Source: Diospyros lotus
Lineage: Eukaryota > Streptophyta > Magnoliopsida > Ericales > Ebenaceae
Direction: 5' to 3'
Assembly (NCBI RefSeq): GCF_014633365.1
Contig: NC_068349.1
Location: 28,162,753-28,226,752, forward strand
Length of the DNA: 64,000 bases
Under the pieces are notes generated by a model. The model saw nothing but the letters and a program-made list of their open reading frames with translations. It was not told the DNA's origin and did no database searches. Shown here one piece after another: positions 11,595-22,430 of this stretch. Positions within the stretch are counted from its first letter, which is position 1; each line of letters begins with the position of its first letter. The translations under genes and the position numbers were made by a program.

Positions 11595-11769
11595 GCCCAA
11601 TCAGTCGTCTTATCTGACGATGGAGGCATTAGAGCTAATGTGATAGCGAACCAAATAATGTGAGCTCGATGGAATCAAAAGGTATAAAAGAGAGTTCGAG
11701 AGAAGCCGAAGTTTCTCAAGAATTAGCTAGCTACTATAAGGATAACAAGGTAATGTGGGAAAGGCTGAT
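11595..11769 (+). other. Short segment between two Athila LTRs, coding-like
   Basis: 175 bases between the young derivative and an older Athila LTR. One frame from about 11667 to 11760 reads SSMESKGIKESSREAEV and continues to KDNKVMWERL without stops. This could be part of the older element's gag or leader, but it is too short to identify. Confidence 0.35.
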
Positions 11770-12919
11770 TGATAGCATGCATATTTAAGCTATATTTTGG
11801 CACTTCACCTCAGTCTTATTAGGCCATTTGAAGTAATTTTTGCTGATCTTTCATTGTTTCTTTTTTATTATACTTCAAACCATCCTTACACTATTTTCTA
11901 TCTTACTTCTATGGATCCAGGCTTTAGGGAATATTAGATGGGCTAGAGAAGTGGCTCAACTAAAGGAGCTTGGGCTCACTTTCAAGGAGCAGACTTGGGC
12001 TGCTCAATTTTGCTGTTTTTGGGCTCACTTATTTTCTGTTGGGCTAGGCCCAACCCTAGCCTTCCTAGCCCTTCATTTCTTAGCCATGTATTTAAGGCCT
12101 CTTAGCACTTATTTCAGGAGGGAGGAAGAGAAAAGAGAGAGGATTCTCTGGCCATTTTTGTTGTTGTAGCATCTTTTCTGCTCTTCATTTTGTTCCATTT
12201 TGTCTTCCTTGCTGTAATGATACGCTAGAGCATTTGTAACCGGTTGTGTATCTTGAATCCATGTGGAATCTAAATCCCGGATGAGCTACGAAAACCTGGT
12301 TTGTTGTTTGTTTCTTATTCATTTCCATTTGGTTTAGTTTGAGCAGATTTGTGAATGCATGGAGTTCATGGCAGGTTTGTGTGAATTTGCATGGTTTCAT
12401 TTTCTGTTAAATGCTTAAGAGAACAGAATGTTATAGCCGGTTGGTATAACATCTCGGAAATGAATATTATGTGCTTGAACGGTTGTTCTTGCATAGGTCC
12501 GAATAGGTTGAAAAGAGAGTGGATGGTTGCATTTTGTTTATAAGAGGTTTCTATATTCATTTTGTTATTCCAATCATTCTAATCCTTGGACGGTTGTTGG
12601 GGATGCTTTAAGTTTGATATCCAGAGATTAAAATATCTAACAAGCTAAGATTTATAGAGTGGACGAGGAAGATTTCATAGAGGGGACAAATACACAACCG
12701 GTTGCATTTCTTTTACTGATTTTTCATCCATCCTTGTCTTTCTGTTTTGTTAATTAGTTTTCTGTCGAAACCCCCCCCTAAGCAAACTGTTCTTTATATT
12801 GGTTCTCCTTGTTCGTAGAGGAAAGTGAGGCTCCTTGTGAGAGATGACCTAGGGTGCACTTTGCTGCAAACTAGAGAAGAGATACATACATAGATCTCTA
12901 ATTCTGGAGTGGTTCGACA
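11770..12919 (+). repeat. Divergent older Athila-type LTR
   Basis: Begins TGATAGCATGCATATTTAAG and ends GGTTCGACA, the same termini as the young LTRs. It shares the internal order of motifs (ACCGGTTGCAT block, then a GAGRTGACYT...GGGTGCAC block) but is strongly diverged in between. It is followed by GCCGG, which nearly matches the GCCGT before the first Athila LTR at 6807, so the whole cluster 6807-12919 may trace back to one insertion. The alternative is an independent solo LTR. Confidence 0.65.
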
Positions 12920-14601
12920 GCCGGCCACTGATCCAAGAGTGGGGTCATGCTGGTTGAGATGACTAGTGAAATTTAAGGTGCAGCGAGTCTCTTGAGATAA
13001 CATGGTGATGTCATTGTTGCTGTTAGTGAAATGATGTTGTTAGGGAGGTCAAAGGTGACCATTGTGCATGATAGGACCTCGAAGTTAGGTGTTTGTTCTA
13101 GGCTGAGAAGGAAGTTGATTAAGGGTGGCTATGAAGTCTCGTGCCTGTGAGGGTAAGGCTATGGTGAGGAATTGTGGAGTTCAAAAACGTTGCAATGAGA
13201 TTGAGGCTAGGTTGGTAATATTAGCTAAAAGATCATTACAAGGATGGTGGTGTAACCATGATAGCTTGAGGTGATGGATACGCGACCAAAAGCTAGAAGT
13301 CATGTTACGGGTGTGATGTAAGTAGTGACGGACCCGAGCCATGCTGCTGGGAACTAGTGTTGGGCCCAAATGTGTCCTTGTGGGAGCAATCCAGCCGTGA
13401 GACTGGGTGTTGGCTCGCCTAATGCACTGAGCAACATCGGTGATTATGCGGGTGGTCAGGGCCAAAAATCTGTGGCATACACGGTATGGGTAACAAGGGC
13501 TGTGGTTAAAAATTCCACGACCTTAAAGCAAAATAGTAGGATCACTTGCTCGTTGTAGGGTTTGACAACCGGAGTAAGGCTTAGTATAGGACATGATGGT
13601 GGAAATCTAAGGTATGGGTGTAGAACATTTAAGATGGGTTGCCCAATGAGAGTTCTTAGATATGGATAAGTGACCCCAGTTGGCGAGGGGGATCGGCTAA
13701 TAAGAAGGGTTTCGGTAACTTTGTTGAGTATGGAAAGAATCCCTAGTTGGGAGAGTGTTATCGCGCGTGCATTGCTAAGCTTGAGTTGTGGACTCGAGTA
13801 GTGCATGTTATTGGCTGAAGAATGAAATTACCCACTATGAGGTATGAGTATGTAGATTATGCGTAATTCAGCAATAAGTGAAGGTCGACTAATTAAGCTA
13901 GCAGACCATGTGATGAATGGTCAATTATGGCTAAAAAAGCCAGATGGTTGCTTCCCATATAGTATTAGCATGGCTATTGTCGATCGGTAATGAGATGTTG
14001 CCATGAGGATCGACTCAAACTATGGATGTATATGATTGATGACAAAATGCCATGGTGGAATGGGTGTCAGTGTGCCTGATGGGTATTAGAAGTGATATTG
14101 TTGTGATTGATCAGTGCTAAGACATTGTTGTGTTTGATCAACGTAAAATCGTGGCAATATGTGATTGGCAAGGGAAATGTTGTCGTGTGATCGGCGTAAA
14201 ATCATTGTTGATTGATCAGTGATGCAATGTTGTCGAGTTTGTTTGGCATTGTCATGGTTTGGTTTTGGTTTGATGAGCAAAATGGAAAGTTGATTGCAAA
14301 GTGATGCTTAGAGGCAGTTGAAGTCCATCAAAAGGATGAACATTATTGCGATAGTCAAGTGTCGTGACCAGGGACTAGTGGGGTTTGGCGGGAGACCAAA
14401 ATGGCATCAATTGATGAATATCCTCAGGAGTGAGGATTAGTAGCCTAAGCGAAACCTTGAGGTGGGGATACCTCACGGGAAAGGTGAGCATCAGCTAAGT
14501 TATGAGATTCTCGAGTATGGGATTTCGAGAAATAGCTCAAGTATGGGATTGTCTTGGATAGAAAAATAAGTTGAAGAGAATTTCGAGGACAAAATTCATT
14601 T
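12920..14601 (+). other. Non-coding internal segment 3 of the LARD-like element
   Basis: This resumes the G-rich internal sequence after the Athila cluster and leads into the PPT. Around 14090-14275 a loose repeat of about 35 bases (TTGATCAGTG and ATTGTTGTG motifs) recurs. The last 30 bases before the PPT resemble the end of a chromovirus pol frame, but no domain remains. Confidence 0.45.
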
Positions 14602-14614
14602 AAGAGGGGTTGGA
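14602..14614 (+). other. Polypurine tract of the LARD-like element
   Basis: AAGAGGGGTTGGA immediately precedes the TGTAATACCC start of the 3' LTR. Confidence 0.7.
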
Positions 14615-17102
14615 TGTAATACCCTGTATTACATGGTGATAGAAAATATATAATTTCTAGTTATTTCGAAAGGACCTCGGGTGGTCTGGGAATCTTGAAA
14701 GTTGATTTCGAGAAGTAAATTAATAAAATTTGTCGAATCGACGAACAGGGAATGCCCTAAGACTTGGATGTTTAGGGGAGAGGGCATGAGATTGATGAGC
14801 GTCTCAAGGTGAGGCTAATGATGTTGACAGCAATTAGATCGAGAATAGTTTTCAAAATAAATTCAATATAAGTCTGAATTGTTGGCTGAACTGAATGGTC
14901 ATAAGGGACATCCGGGAAGTCAGGGGGACCTTAGGGGTGGTCCGATTTTGCAAGTGAGGCAACCCTGAAGTGTTTCTGGGCGGAGAAAATGTCTTGTGCA
15001 GGTGGAGGGACGAAATCGGCCTTTATCGAGTAAATGTTGGTTATTAATTTTTTGAGAAATCAAGATTTTGTGTAGCTTAATGTAATTAATTAAAGAATTG
15101 AAAGGTCCAAGTGCAATTATAAAAAAAAATAAGTGAAATTATGAGATAATTGAGGGTAAATGTGAGAATATACATATACATATAAGTGGATTGAGGGCCA
15201 AATTTTGAATAGTGCCCAATTTCTTTCAAATTTTGAAAGCAAAGAGAGAAAGAGAGCTCGCTCGTGAGAGTCATGGACGTGAGGGAGAGAAGCTGAGAGA
15301 CAGAGAGAGTTGGGAGATGGTGGCTGTCCGATTGATGGCCGGCCGGAAGGGACGGCATCGCTGGCCGATTGTAGCAGCGGCTTGAAGAAGCCGTGGCTAT
15401 GGCCGCAGTGTTGGAGCTTGGGGCATAGCGATGGAGGCCGAGGTAGAAGCAGCCAGTGGTGGTCTCACAAGTAACGGCTGAGGCGGCGACCGGCAATTGT
15501 TGAAGGAAGTAGCGGTAGCAACGACCGGAGGCCAAGTGAAGGCAGTGGTCGAGCGTTGGCTGGAGGCGAGCACAGGGAAGGCTGTTCGCTGCAGAGGCTG
15601 CCATCGGCGGTGGTCGCGATGCAGCCAGTAGCAACTGGTGATGGCAGCGTGGCCAGGAGCAACGGCTAGCAGAGCCAGGCAGCGGTGGTCGACCGCTGGT
15701 ACGCGAGAGCAGGCGCTGTGCGCACACGAAGGAAGAAGAAAGAAGGTAGAAGAAGAAGAATTAAAAAAGAAAAAGAAATAAAAAAAATAAAGGAAAATCT
15801 AGAAAATGGAGAAAATATGGGGAAATAGTCAAAAATTCTAGAAAATTTGGAAAAAAAATTCTATAAATTAAATTGGGGCTCGAGGAGCGTTCTAGAGGCT
15901 CGAAAATGGGGTTTTAAGCGCGAGATGGCATCCCAAGAGGCAACGTCAGTGTGGGCGTTTGGCTAGATTTTTCCCTGCAGATTAATTTATTTCTTTTCAA
16001 ATTATTTATATTATATTAGATAATATATACGTGTTGGTTGGATTATGCCCTCGGTTGGTGTTGGTTGGAAGCTGTTGATGGGTGGTTTTGCAGTGTTTGG
16101 CAAAATTGTAAGACCTGGTATAATGTCTGATGTATGGTTGAGTTTTTGTGTGTTTGGATCTAGGTCCTACCGAGGAGGCGGTGGTCCTAGAAGAGTTCAG
16201 AGTTCAGCCAGACATATTCGCCACTGTAGTAGAGAATAGGTTTCGAGCCAGATAAGGGATGACCTCAAGGGTGGCGGCTTTGCGAATGTCTGGTAATATT
16301 GATGAATGTATGTTGTGTGCAGTTACTTGTTGTGCATGTGCTATAGGTGGTCTAGTGGAGTCATATGGCCATGGGAGAAACTAGATGCATCCTAGGGGTA
16401 ATTTGGTAGGTGAATGCCTCGAATAGGTGGGTTCGGAGGGCAGTGATGCCTCGCCATTCATGCATACATACTTGTCATTGCATCTCATATATTATCTTGT
16501 TTACATTTATTTACACCCTTATTGAGTCTTTATAACTCATGAGGTTTTACCTCGTGTTGTAGATGTTGCAAGCCCAGATGCAAATAGGGATGATGTTGGG
16601 AGGTTGAGTGGCGACTAGCGTTGTTGCTCAAGTTTGTATGTTGTATTCATTCCTGTATTTATATTCATGCGTGTTGAACTTATATGTTGTTGGGTGCTAG
16701 ATAGTATCCAGTTTTATGTAATCAGCATAGTGTTGTATGTGATTATGAGCTTTATGTTGTAAATGGCTTTGGTTTGGTTGAGCCAAGTTGTCTGATCCTG
16801 TAAAGATTGAAAAGGTAATTCTCATAAATCCTTAGTGCTCAGCGAATTTTGATGTGTTGTTTGTGCTTGGGTCACCTTTGACTTGTTGTGTGGTAAGCTA
16901 AAGATAGGTGAAACTCACTCAGGTTTTGGGTCCTGTTCTGCTGTGTTTCTTTATTGTTTTGGGACCAATTCCTCAAGTGAAGCGAAAGGAAGGACGAAAC
17001 CTAGTCCCCACCTAGAGTGTTTCTCGATAAAACATAGTCCATCTCTTCACTAGTTTGGTTGCGTGTGTGAGTAGCGCCCGTAGGTGGGAGCGGGTCGTTA
17101 CA
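14615..17102 (+). repeat. 3' LTR (complete, 2488 bp) of the LARD-like element
   Basis: Starts TGTAATACCCTGTATTACA and ends GGGTCGTTACA. It contains a GC-rich, GA-flanked block at about 15300-15730 and the conserved 3' third that pairs with 420-1475. A related but internally deleted LTR lies in minus orientation at 34868-35984, and an LTR of the same wider group begins at 61922. The antisense 213-residue ORF (15086-15727) runs through the GC-rich block and is probably fortuitous. Confidence 0.85.
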
Positions 17103-17825
17103 CTTGCACACCCTAAAGGGTGTCTTCCAGCCCTCCAAACCTGCCTAGTGAACTAAAGGGTCCCACCGCATGCCTCCATGCATGTGTGACACATGTCCTA
17201 TCATGCCACATGTCCTAATCCTTAACCTACTATAAATAGACCCCGGTCCCATACCTGTGGGACCCAAATCTAAACCCCGAAGACCCAGACCTAAGAAATA
17301 TCCAACAACCCAAATCCACAAACCTCCTTCTTATCTGAAGCCTCATACTGTTTTGAAGACTCTGAAGCATAACATGCATCCATTCCTTTCCACATCTTCT
17401 GACCTAGGCATCGAAGGGTCTGCACTGGAGAGATACCCGTGTGCTTTTTTACCTTTCTTGTGCTATAAACCCCGAAGACCAAAAGCTCTTGAAAACCCTT
17501 TCGATGACACCTTAGAGAGTTTTGAGCACCTCCCAAAGACACACACATCTCACTTGGAGCCAAAGACCCAGAACCACAGCCAAAGACCTTTTGGGTCTCG
17601 ACCTACCCGAAGACCCCTTCGAGACTTCATACCAGCCACCAGGCCTTCCACAACCGAAGACCCTTCTAGGTTTCCCGATCACCGAAGACCCTTCGAGATC
17701 TCACTCACCCAAAGACACCTCCAAACACCAACCGGGGTGACATTCCAACTCTCTCGTATAGCGGATCAAACCTCGCCCACACTTTGCTTTACTGATTTGC
17801 CTCTAAGCTCCCCAAGACAAACAAA
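17103..17825 (+). other. LTR-like fragment with TATA box and GAAGACC motifs
   Basis: Lies between the LARD 3' LTR and a Copia fragment. It has a clear CTATAAATAG at about 17229-17238 and at least five GAAGACCC/GAAGACCA motifs between 17278 and 17695. The plus-strand 215-residue ORF (17257-17904) starts here and runs into the Copia sequence, so it spans two unrelated elements. The proline/arginine-rich translation resembles no known protein. Most likely this is the promoter-to-U5 part of an LTR. Confidence 0.35.
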
Positions 17826-18280
17826 ATTTGATTATTGTATTCCGACAACAATAAAAGTCCACATTTGGATGTCTATTTCTATTAGCAAAAAAGTCATATC
17901 ATGAAAGAGTGCGAAACAATCTGTCATTGTTGCATCAACTATGGAGACAAAATTTATGGCATGTTTTGAAGCCACAATCCATGCATTATGGTTGTGGAGC
18001 TTTATTTCAAGGCTTGGGGTTGTCGACACCATAAGCAAGCTGCTAAAAATTTATTACGATAGTTCTGTAGCAATTTTCTTCTCCAAGAACAACAAATACT
18101 CAAGAGGTACCAAACACATGGAATTGAAGTATTTTTCCATTAAGTAGGAAGTTTAGAAACAGAGAGTTTTGCTTGATCACATAAGGAGGAATCTCATAAT
18201 AGCAAATCCTTTAACGAGAGGTTTACAACCAAAGTTAAGGAACATGTACATAGAATGGAACTTGGTTGTAATGATGATTA
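17826..18280 (+). pseudogene. Ty1/copia RNase H C-terminal remnant
   Basis: The frame reads CIPTTIKVHIWMS, KKVIS, a stop, KSAKQSVIVASTMETKFMACFEA, HALWLWSFISRLGVV, IYYDSSVAIFFSKNNKYSRG, TKHMELKYFSIK, a stop, and then IRRNLIIANPLTRGLQPK. These are the standard ordered motifs of the Copia RNase H tail: the SKKQ.TVA.STMEAEF and DN.AAI.LS.N...S.R.KH stretches and the closing ADPLTKGL. Two or more in-frame stops and substitutions (for example YDSSV where YDNSA is usual) make it a dead fragment. Everything upstream of RNase H is missing, cut at about 17826. Confidence 0.85.
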
Positions 18281-18820
18281 ATATTGTGATGAGACTTTGA
18301 GCTCAATGATGTTTTTCTTATATATATTAGGTTTTTCCTATTTTTTATATTTGTGTACACATTATTATTTTCAAGCAAATAGGAAAAGTTTTTACGAGCA
18401 CTATTGTGGACCATTATGGATTTATGATGAGTTGTGAGTGTACTGGTATATGGAAGGGAGTGCACCACATTAAATAGTGCGTGACTGTCATAACTGACAT
18501 TGAACAATTTGTCATGTTATAATGTTATATTATCAACCATGACATTGAACAATTTGTCATGTTATAATGTTATATTATCAACCATTATCATTAATCAGGT
18601 CAAGTGGGAGAATATAAAATATATTTCCGATTAATGGATTGACGAGGGTAGTGGAAGGGCAATTATCTTGATGAGAGAAATTACCTCAATTACTACATAA
18701 GAACGGTTATCGGTACTCCCTCTTCCTATAAATTTATAACATGAACTCATAAAAATTTCACGAACATATTTTGTGGTTGAATTTTTATGTTGAATACAAA
18801 TGTCAATTACAACAAACACT
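18281..18820 (+). repeat. 3' end and probable LTR start of the Copia remnant
   Basis: Non-coding sequence after RNase H. It contains a perfect 45-bp duplication (18496-18585), then a purine tract CAAGTGGGAGAAT near 18601-18613 of the sort that precedes Copia 3' LTRs, then about 200 bp of AT-rich sequence with CTATAAATTTATA near 18725. LTR ends are not resolved. Confidence 0.4.
18496..18585. repeat. Perfect 45-bp tandem duplication
   Basis: Bases 18496-18540 and 18541-18585 are identical, each beginning GACATTGAACAATTTGTCAT and ending ATCAACCAT. Perfect identity implies a recent replication-slippage or repair event. Confidence 0.95.
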
Positions 18821-19090
18821 TAAAAAAGTTATAATATAACTAGATCCCTCTGCATATACGGCAGCTTCAGATTAGCCAGGACCTCCTTCACTAGCTACAC
18901 AAAAGCTTTATACAATTTCAGGTAACAAATTATTCAACTAAATCCCAATAGCATCCTCTCTTCCTGGAAGCGACTACAAGGTGCACAAAGAAAAGCAAAT
19001 ACTTTAAGATAGGAACACAACATGAAACATTACCCAGCCACGTGTAATTATTGGAAAATTAAGTGCAAACAGGGAAGACTAATCGCATGA
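18821..19090. other. 3' flank / probable 3' UTR of the DUF1295 gene
   Basis: 270 bases downstream of the stop of the minus-strand gene, with no ORF and base composition closer to genic than to the surrounding repeats. It likely holds the 3' UTR and polyadenylation region, but no single signal stands out. Confidence 0.35.
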
Positions 19091-20278
19091 TCAGGTGGTC
19101 TTATCTTTTCCTCCCTTTGGGTTGGACTTGAACCAAGGTATCCACATAGAGGTGGTCTCCTGGTACACCCTGTAGGCTTCAGCTCTGTAATCTCTTTGCA
19201 GCATCCTTCTTTCCACAAGAATGGTGACATATGCCAAGCACATAGTATTGATCAGTGAACCCAGAAAGGTCCATCCATATCCAAGATTCCAAGCAAAGAT
19301 GACCAGTCCCCACCACCACAGCTGCTCGCCGAAGTAGTTTGGATGGCGAGAGTAGCACCACAGGCCCTTGTCAAGATTCGGCACCACGGCCTTGCCAGCT
19401 TCCTTCAGCTTCTCGTTTCTCCTCACGAATTCGTGTAGCTGGGTGTCGGCAAAGTAGGCGACGAGTATGCCCGTAATGCAGACGATTACGGCTACGGAAT
19501 CCCAGAAATTCCACGGTTTGTCAACTGAATGGATGAAGTAAAAGGGCAGACATACTCCCATCAGAAACACCTGCCAAAGAGAAACCAGACTGTTCTTTCA
19601 GGCAATTCATCGAACAGCTAGTGTGGGCCACTCAAGGAAACGCTGGATAATTACCTGCTGGGAGAGGTAGACGGAGAAGAAGGAAACCCACCACCAATTT
19701 TTTCCGTACTCTTGGCGCATGTCGGAAAATCTCCAGTCCTCCCTGGCGCCCCACTGCCACCGTTCTCGGCGGAAATAGTTGTGCGTGAGCCTGATGCTCC
19801 ATAGCCAGGTTAAGAGTATCACAATCCTCGACCTCCAAGGGTGGTCAAAGTTGCCGGACGCCGGCAGAGGGTGCGTTGCGTAGTAATGTACAAGCATCAC
19901 TGGTATGATGGTCCAGTAAACATCTATCAGCTGCAGCATCCATTGATTGATCACCGGAAAAAAAAAAAAAAAAAAAACAAAGAAATATTGTTAATTGTGA
20001 AAAAAGGACGTTGAGAAAAGAAAACTACAAGCATTGAGAAATGAAGAACGGACCCAGTGGCTGGACTGGAGGAGACCAATAAGCCAGAAGAGGAGATTGA
20101 CGTTGAGGAAGAAGAGGAGGTTGGCTAGAAGGAAAGGGTGCCGGTAGCTCCAAGCCCAGATAACATCATGGTGATGATCGGACTGATGGTAATGGCCAAG
20201 GAAGCAGAGATAGAAAAGCAGAGAAGGTAGAGGAGCCAACACCGCTATGCTCACGTTCTTCAAATTACTACGCCCCAT
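19091..20278 (-). CDS. DUF1295 / steroid-5-alpha-reductase-like membrane protein, three exons, 326 aa
   Basis: Exons are 20278-20054, 19930-19655 and 19570-19091 (75, 92 and 159 codons plus TGA). Introns of 123 and 84 bp have GT-AG ends, all junctions in phase 0. Exon 1 starts MGRSNLKNVS; the upstream GTG is not needed. Joining gives SSHW-LIDVYWTIIPVM and YLSQQ-VFLMGVC, continuous with the plant family. Visible features are hydrophobic segments around residues 9-29, 48-70, 80-95, 107-122, 192-207 and 251-287; the superfamily signature YSRHPNYFGE at residues 240-249; IPWFK near the C-terminus; and a final KDKTT, a KXKXX-type ER-retrieval form. Relatives (PF06966, including Arabidopsis At1g73650-like proteins) are predicted membrane oxidoreductases of the 5-alpha-reductase/ICMT fold. 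The substrate of the plant branch is not established. It is uninterrupted and looks functional, with a TATA box 36 bases upstream of the ATG. A T-run precedes the intron 1 acceptor. Confidence 0.95.
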
Positions 20279-20312
20279 GCTCACGCCCTCTACTCGCAGC
20301 CTCCGTCTTATT

Positions 20313-20313
<1 letters not shown>

Positions 20314-20326
<13 letters not shown>
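20314..20326 (-). promoter_or_regulatory. TATA box of the DUF1295 gene
   Basis: An alternating AT tract (TATATATATATAT on the minus strand) ends 36 bases upstream of the start codon, with a CT dinucleotide repeat (20327-20346) directly upstream of it. Spacing would give a very short 5' UTR. The AT/CT composition alone could be a plain microsatellite, so promoter function is inferred from position. Confidence 0.5.
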
Positions 20327-20345
<19 letters not shown>

Positions 20346-20349
20346 TTTT

Positions 20350-22388
20350 GTTTAGGAAATGAGCCTCAAAAGGACACCAAAATGTAAGCTGGCACTGCTA
20401 CCCCATCATTTTCTCCATAACCCTTTTTGCCAACAAACGGGGAAGAAAGTGTTTTGATGGACTTATCAAATTAATATTTGGATTTTGTTTGGAATTAAAT
20501 TCATCTTTTAAATAAAATAATTTTTATAACTTTTACACTTGTGGTAAATTTAATATTTTTATTTATAAAATTATCGAATAAGCAGTTACACTTTCAGACT
20601 CAAAATCAAAGATAATTGAATTATAAAACTAATCATTTTACTGACTAATATTAAGTCCAAACTTGAGCGCAAAAGTAACTTACACAGTCAAATTTTGTCG
20701 TAAAAGAATTTTATGGGGTTAAGGTTTAAACTTAACATTATTAACAGTGATAATTATTACTCAAAATTCTTATTTATTTATAATTGAATTCTTTAATTTG
20801 ATCGTGATTATAATTTTGATTATAATTTTGAATTTGACTGTAGTTATGATATTATTAAATTCAATTTTATGTGAGATTTATCCCATCTGAAAGAATATTC
20901 TCATGCGTCATCTCTCTGATCAGAATATGATTTTATGTGTTCATCTATAAATAATTTTAGATATATAAATAGGTACTAAAGTCACATAAAATAAGACAAA
21001 GTGTGTGTGTCAATATCACTTTTATACTACTAATATTTGGTTAGCGATATTTTATTTTTTTTGTCCATAATTTTTTTCGATTTGAATTTTTCACCTTAAA
21101 TTATGTGTTATGTGTGATTGATTGGTTTAATTGTGATTTGTATTTGATCTAATTCCATAACATTAACAATGAAAATATAAAGACTCTTGGATGGCGCTTA
21201 AATGATATGTTTGTAAGGGTGGCATGGCCTCCAGTCTCAAATTTAAAAGTTGGGAGGCCAATTTAGTCTCAAACCGAAGTTGGAGGGCTAATTTGTCAAT
21301 TTACCCAATATTTAGATATAAACAGAGACTTGATTTAAGTAGAATAACACAACATTTTGCCTTCTAATTTCAACATATATATTCTAATCTTTCAACTCAT
21401 CTAAAAAAACTCTTAAGAATCGTTTAATGCATCGATGGACTCCCTAAATCATAAATTCATAAATCGTATGTTTAAGACTCTTGAGACCTCAATCCAGCCC
21501 AAAACGTGGAACAATGGAACCATCACATTGAACGATTATAAATTGATACTTATAATTGTTCTTCATTCATGGGAAGATTTAAGACATTATAAAGTTACTA
21601 ATTGGGTTTAACCTTGCCTTAGAGGTTCATTCATTCTTATCTCGAAGGTTGGACTTAAGTTCAAATACATTGCTTTTTACACAATGGGATTGATTCACCA
21701 CAGTTCAACTCATCTCATTAGATCATCAACTTTCTTGACCTTTTAGCACTAAGTATGTATCAGCCCTCATACATGATTTTACGACTTTGCGAAAACTTGT
21801 ATTTTTGATAAATACACTGCTGATTGATCTATCTTTATTTGTAGAGCCCGATTCCAAAGAATTTAGGGTTGAGAGTAGGACTATCGACATATTATTTTTA
21901 TTTATTTTTCTAATCATGATGGTGTTGGTGGGTTTTATGATTGCCAGTGCAACAACACTAGGAACCCTTCTTTTCTCTTCTAGGACTCAATTAAGACTCA
22001 ATCTCCCTACTACCTGTTAACGTTGGAGAGAATAAAGGAGTGATGACTAGCTAGGGGGCCAAATACAACTAGTAATCACCTGGAATGGCAACTTGATTGA
22101 CAAGTGAAATGGATCATCCTAATTAATTATTAGTTAGCTTCAACTTGCAACCATGCACGCCCCCTCATATAGAGAGTCAAAGAGGGAGGCACGCCCTCTT
22201 TCTAATAATTGTACAAATCACTTTATCTTAATAGTCGGATTAGACTAACTAATTCAACCATTGAATAGGGAATTGGCTACAAATTTATCTCAAAAAAATG
22301 GTTGATTTTTTTTTAAATGAATCATGGTTGAACTAATGAACTAACAAAAAGATTTTGGGTTTTGAATTTCATTTTTAAATATTAAAAA
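20350..22388. other. AT-rich intergenic region, no gene seen
   Basis: Upstream flank of the DUF1295 gene. I see no protein domain, no LTR termini and no RNA gene. The ORF at 21787-22020 (77 codons, hydrophobic) overlaps an ORF on the other strand and has no support. Confidence 0.6.

Positions 22389-22389
<1 letters not shown>

Positions 22390-22426
<37 letters not shown>
22390..22426. repeat. (ATA)n microsatellite
   Basis: About twelve uninterrupted ATA/TAA triplets within AT-rich sequence. Confidence 0.9.

Positions 22427-22430
<4 letters not shown>

Larger units (their letters stand above)
1..17102 (+). mobile_element. Tekay/Del-like Ty3/gypsy element without coding capacity (LARD-like), 5' end outside window
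   Basis: Two related LTRs bracket this element: the partial copy at 1-1475 and the complete copy at 14615-17102. A tRNA-Met type primer-binding site follows the first and a purine tract precedes the second. The LTR begins TGTAATACCC and ends GGTTGTTACA/GGTCGTTACA, the form common in Tekay/Del chromoviruses. After removing the nested insertions (3820-5186 and 6807-12919), about 5.6 kb of internal sequence remains. I find no gag, protease, RT or integrase in it, only a short stretch before the PPT (about 14575-14600) resembling the usual pol tail. It is therefore best called a large non-autonomous derivative or a highly decayed element. The lineage call rests on LTR ends and PBS only. Confidence 0.7.

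Noticed and set aside
15086..15727. 213-codon minus-strand ORF as a gene
   Set aside because: It lies wholly within an LTR, in a GC-rich low-complexity block, has no domain, and no equivalent in the 5' LTR.
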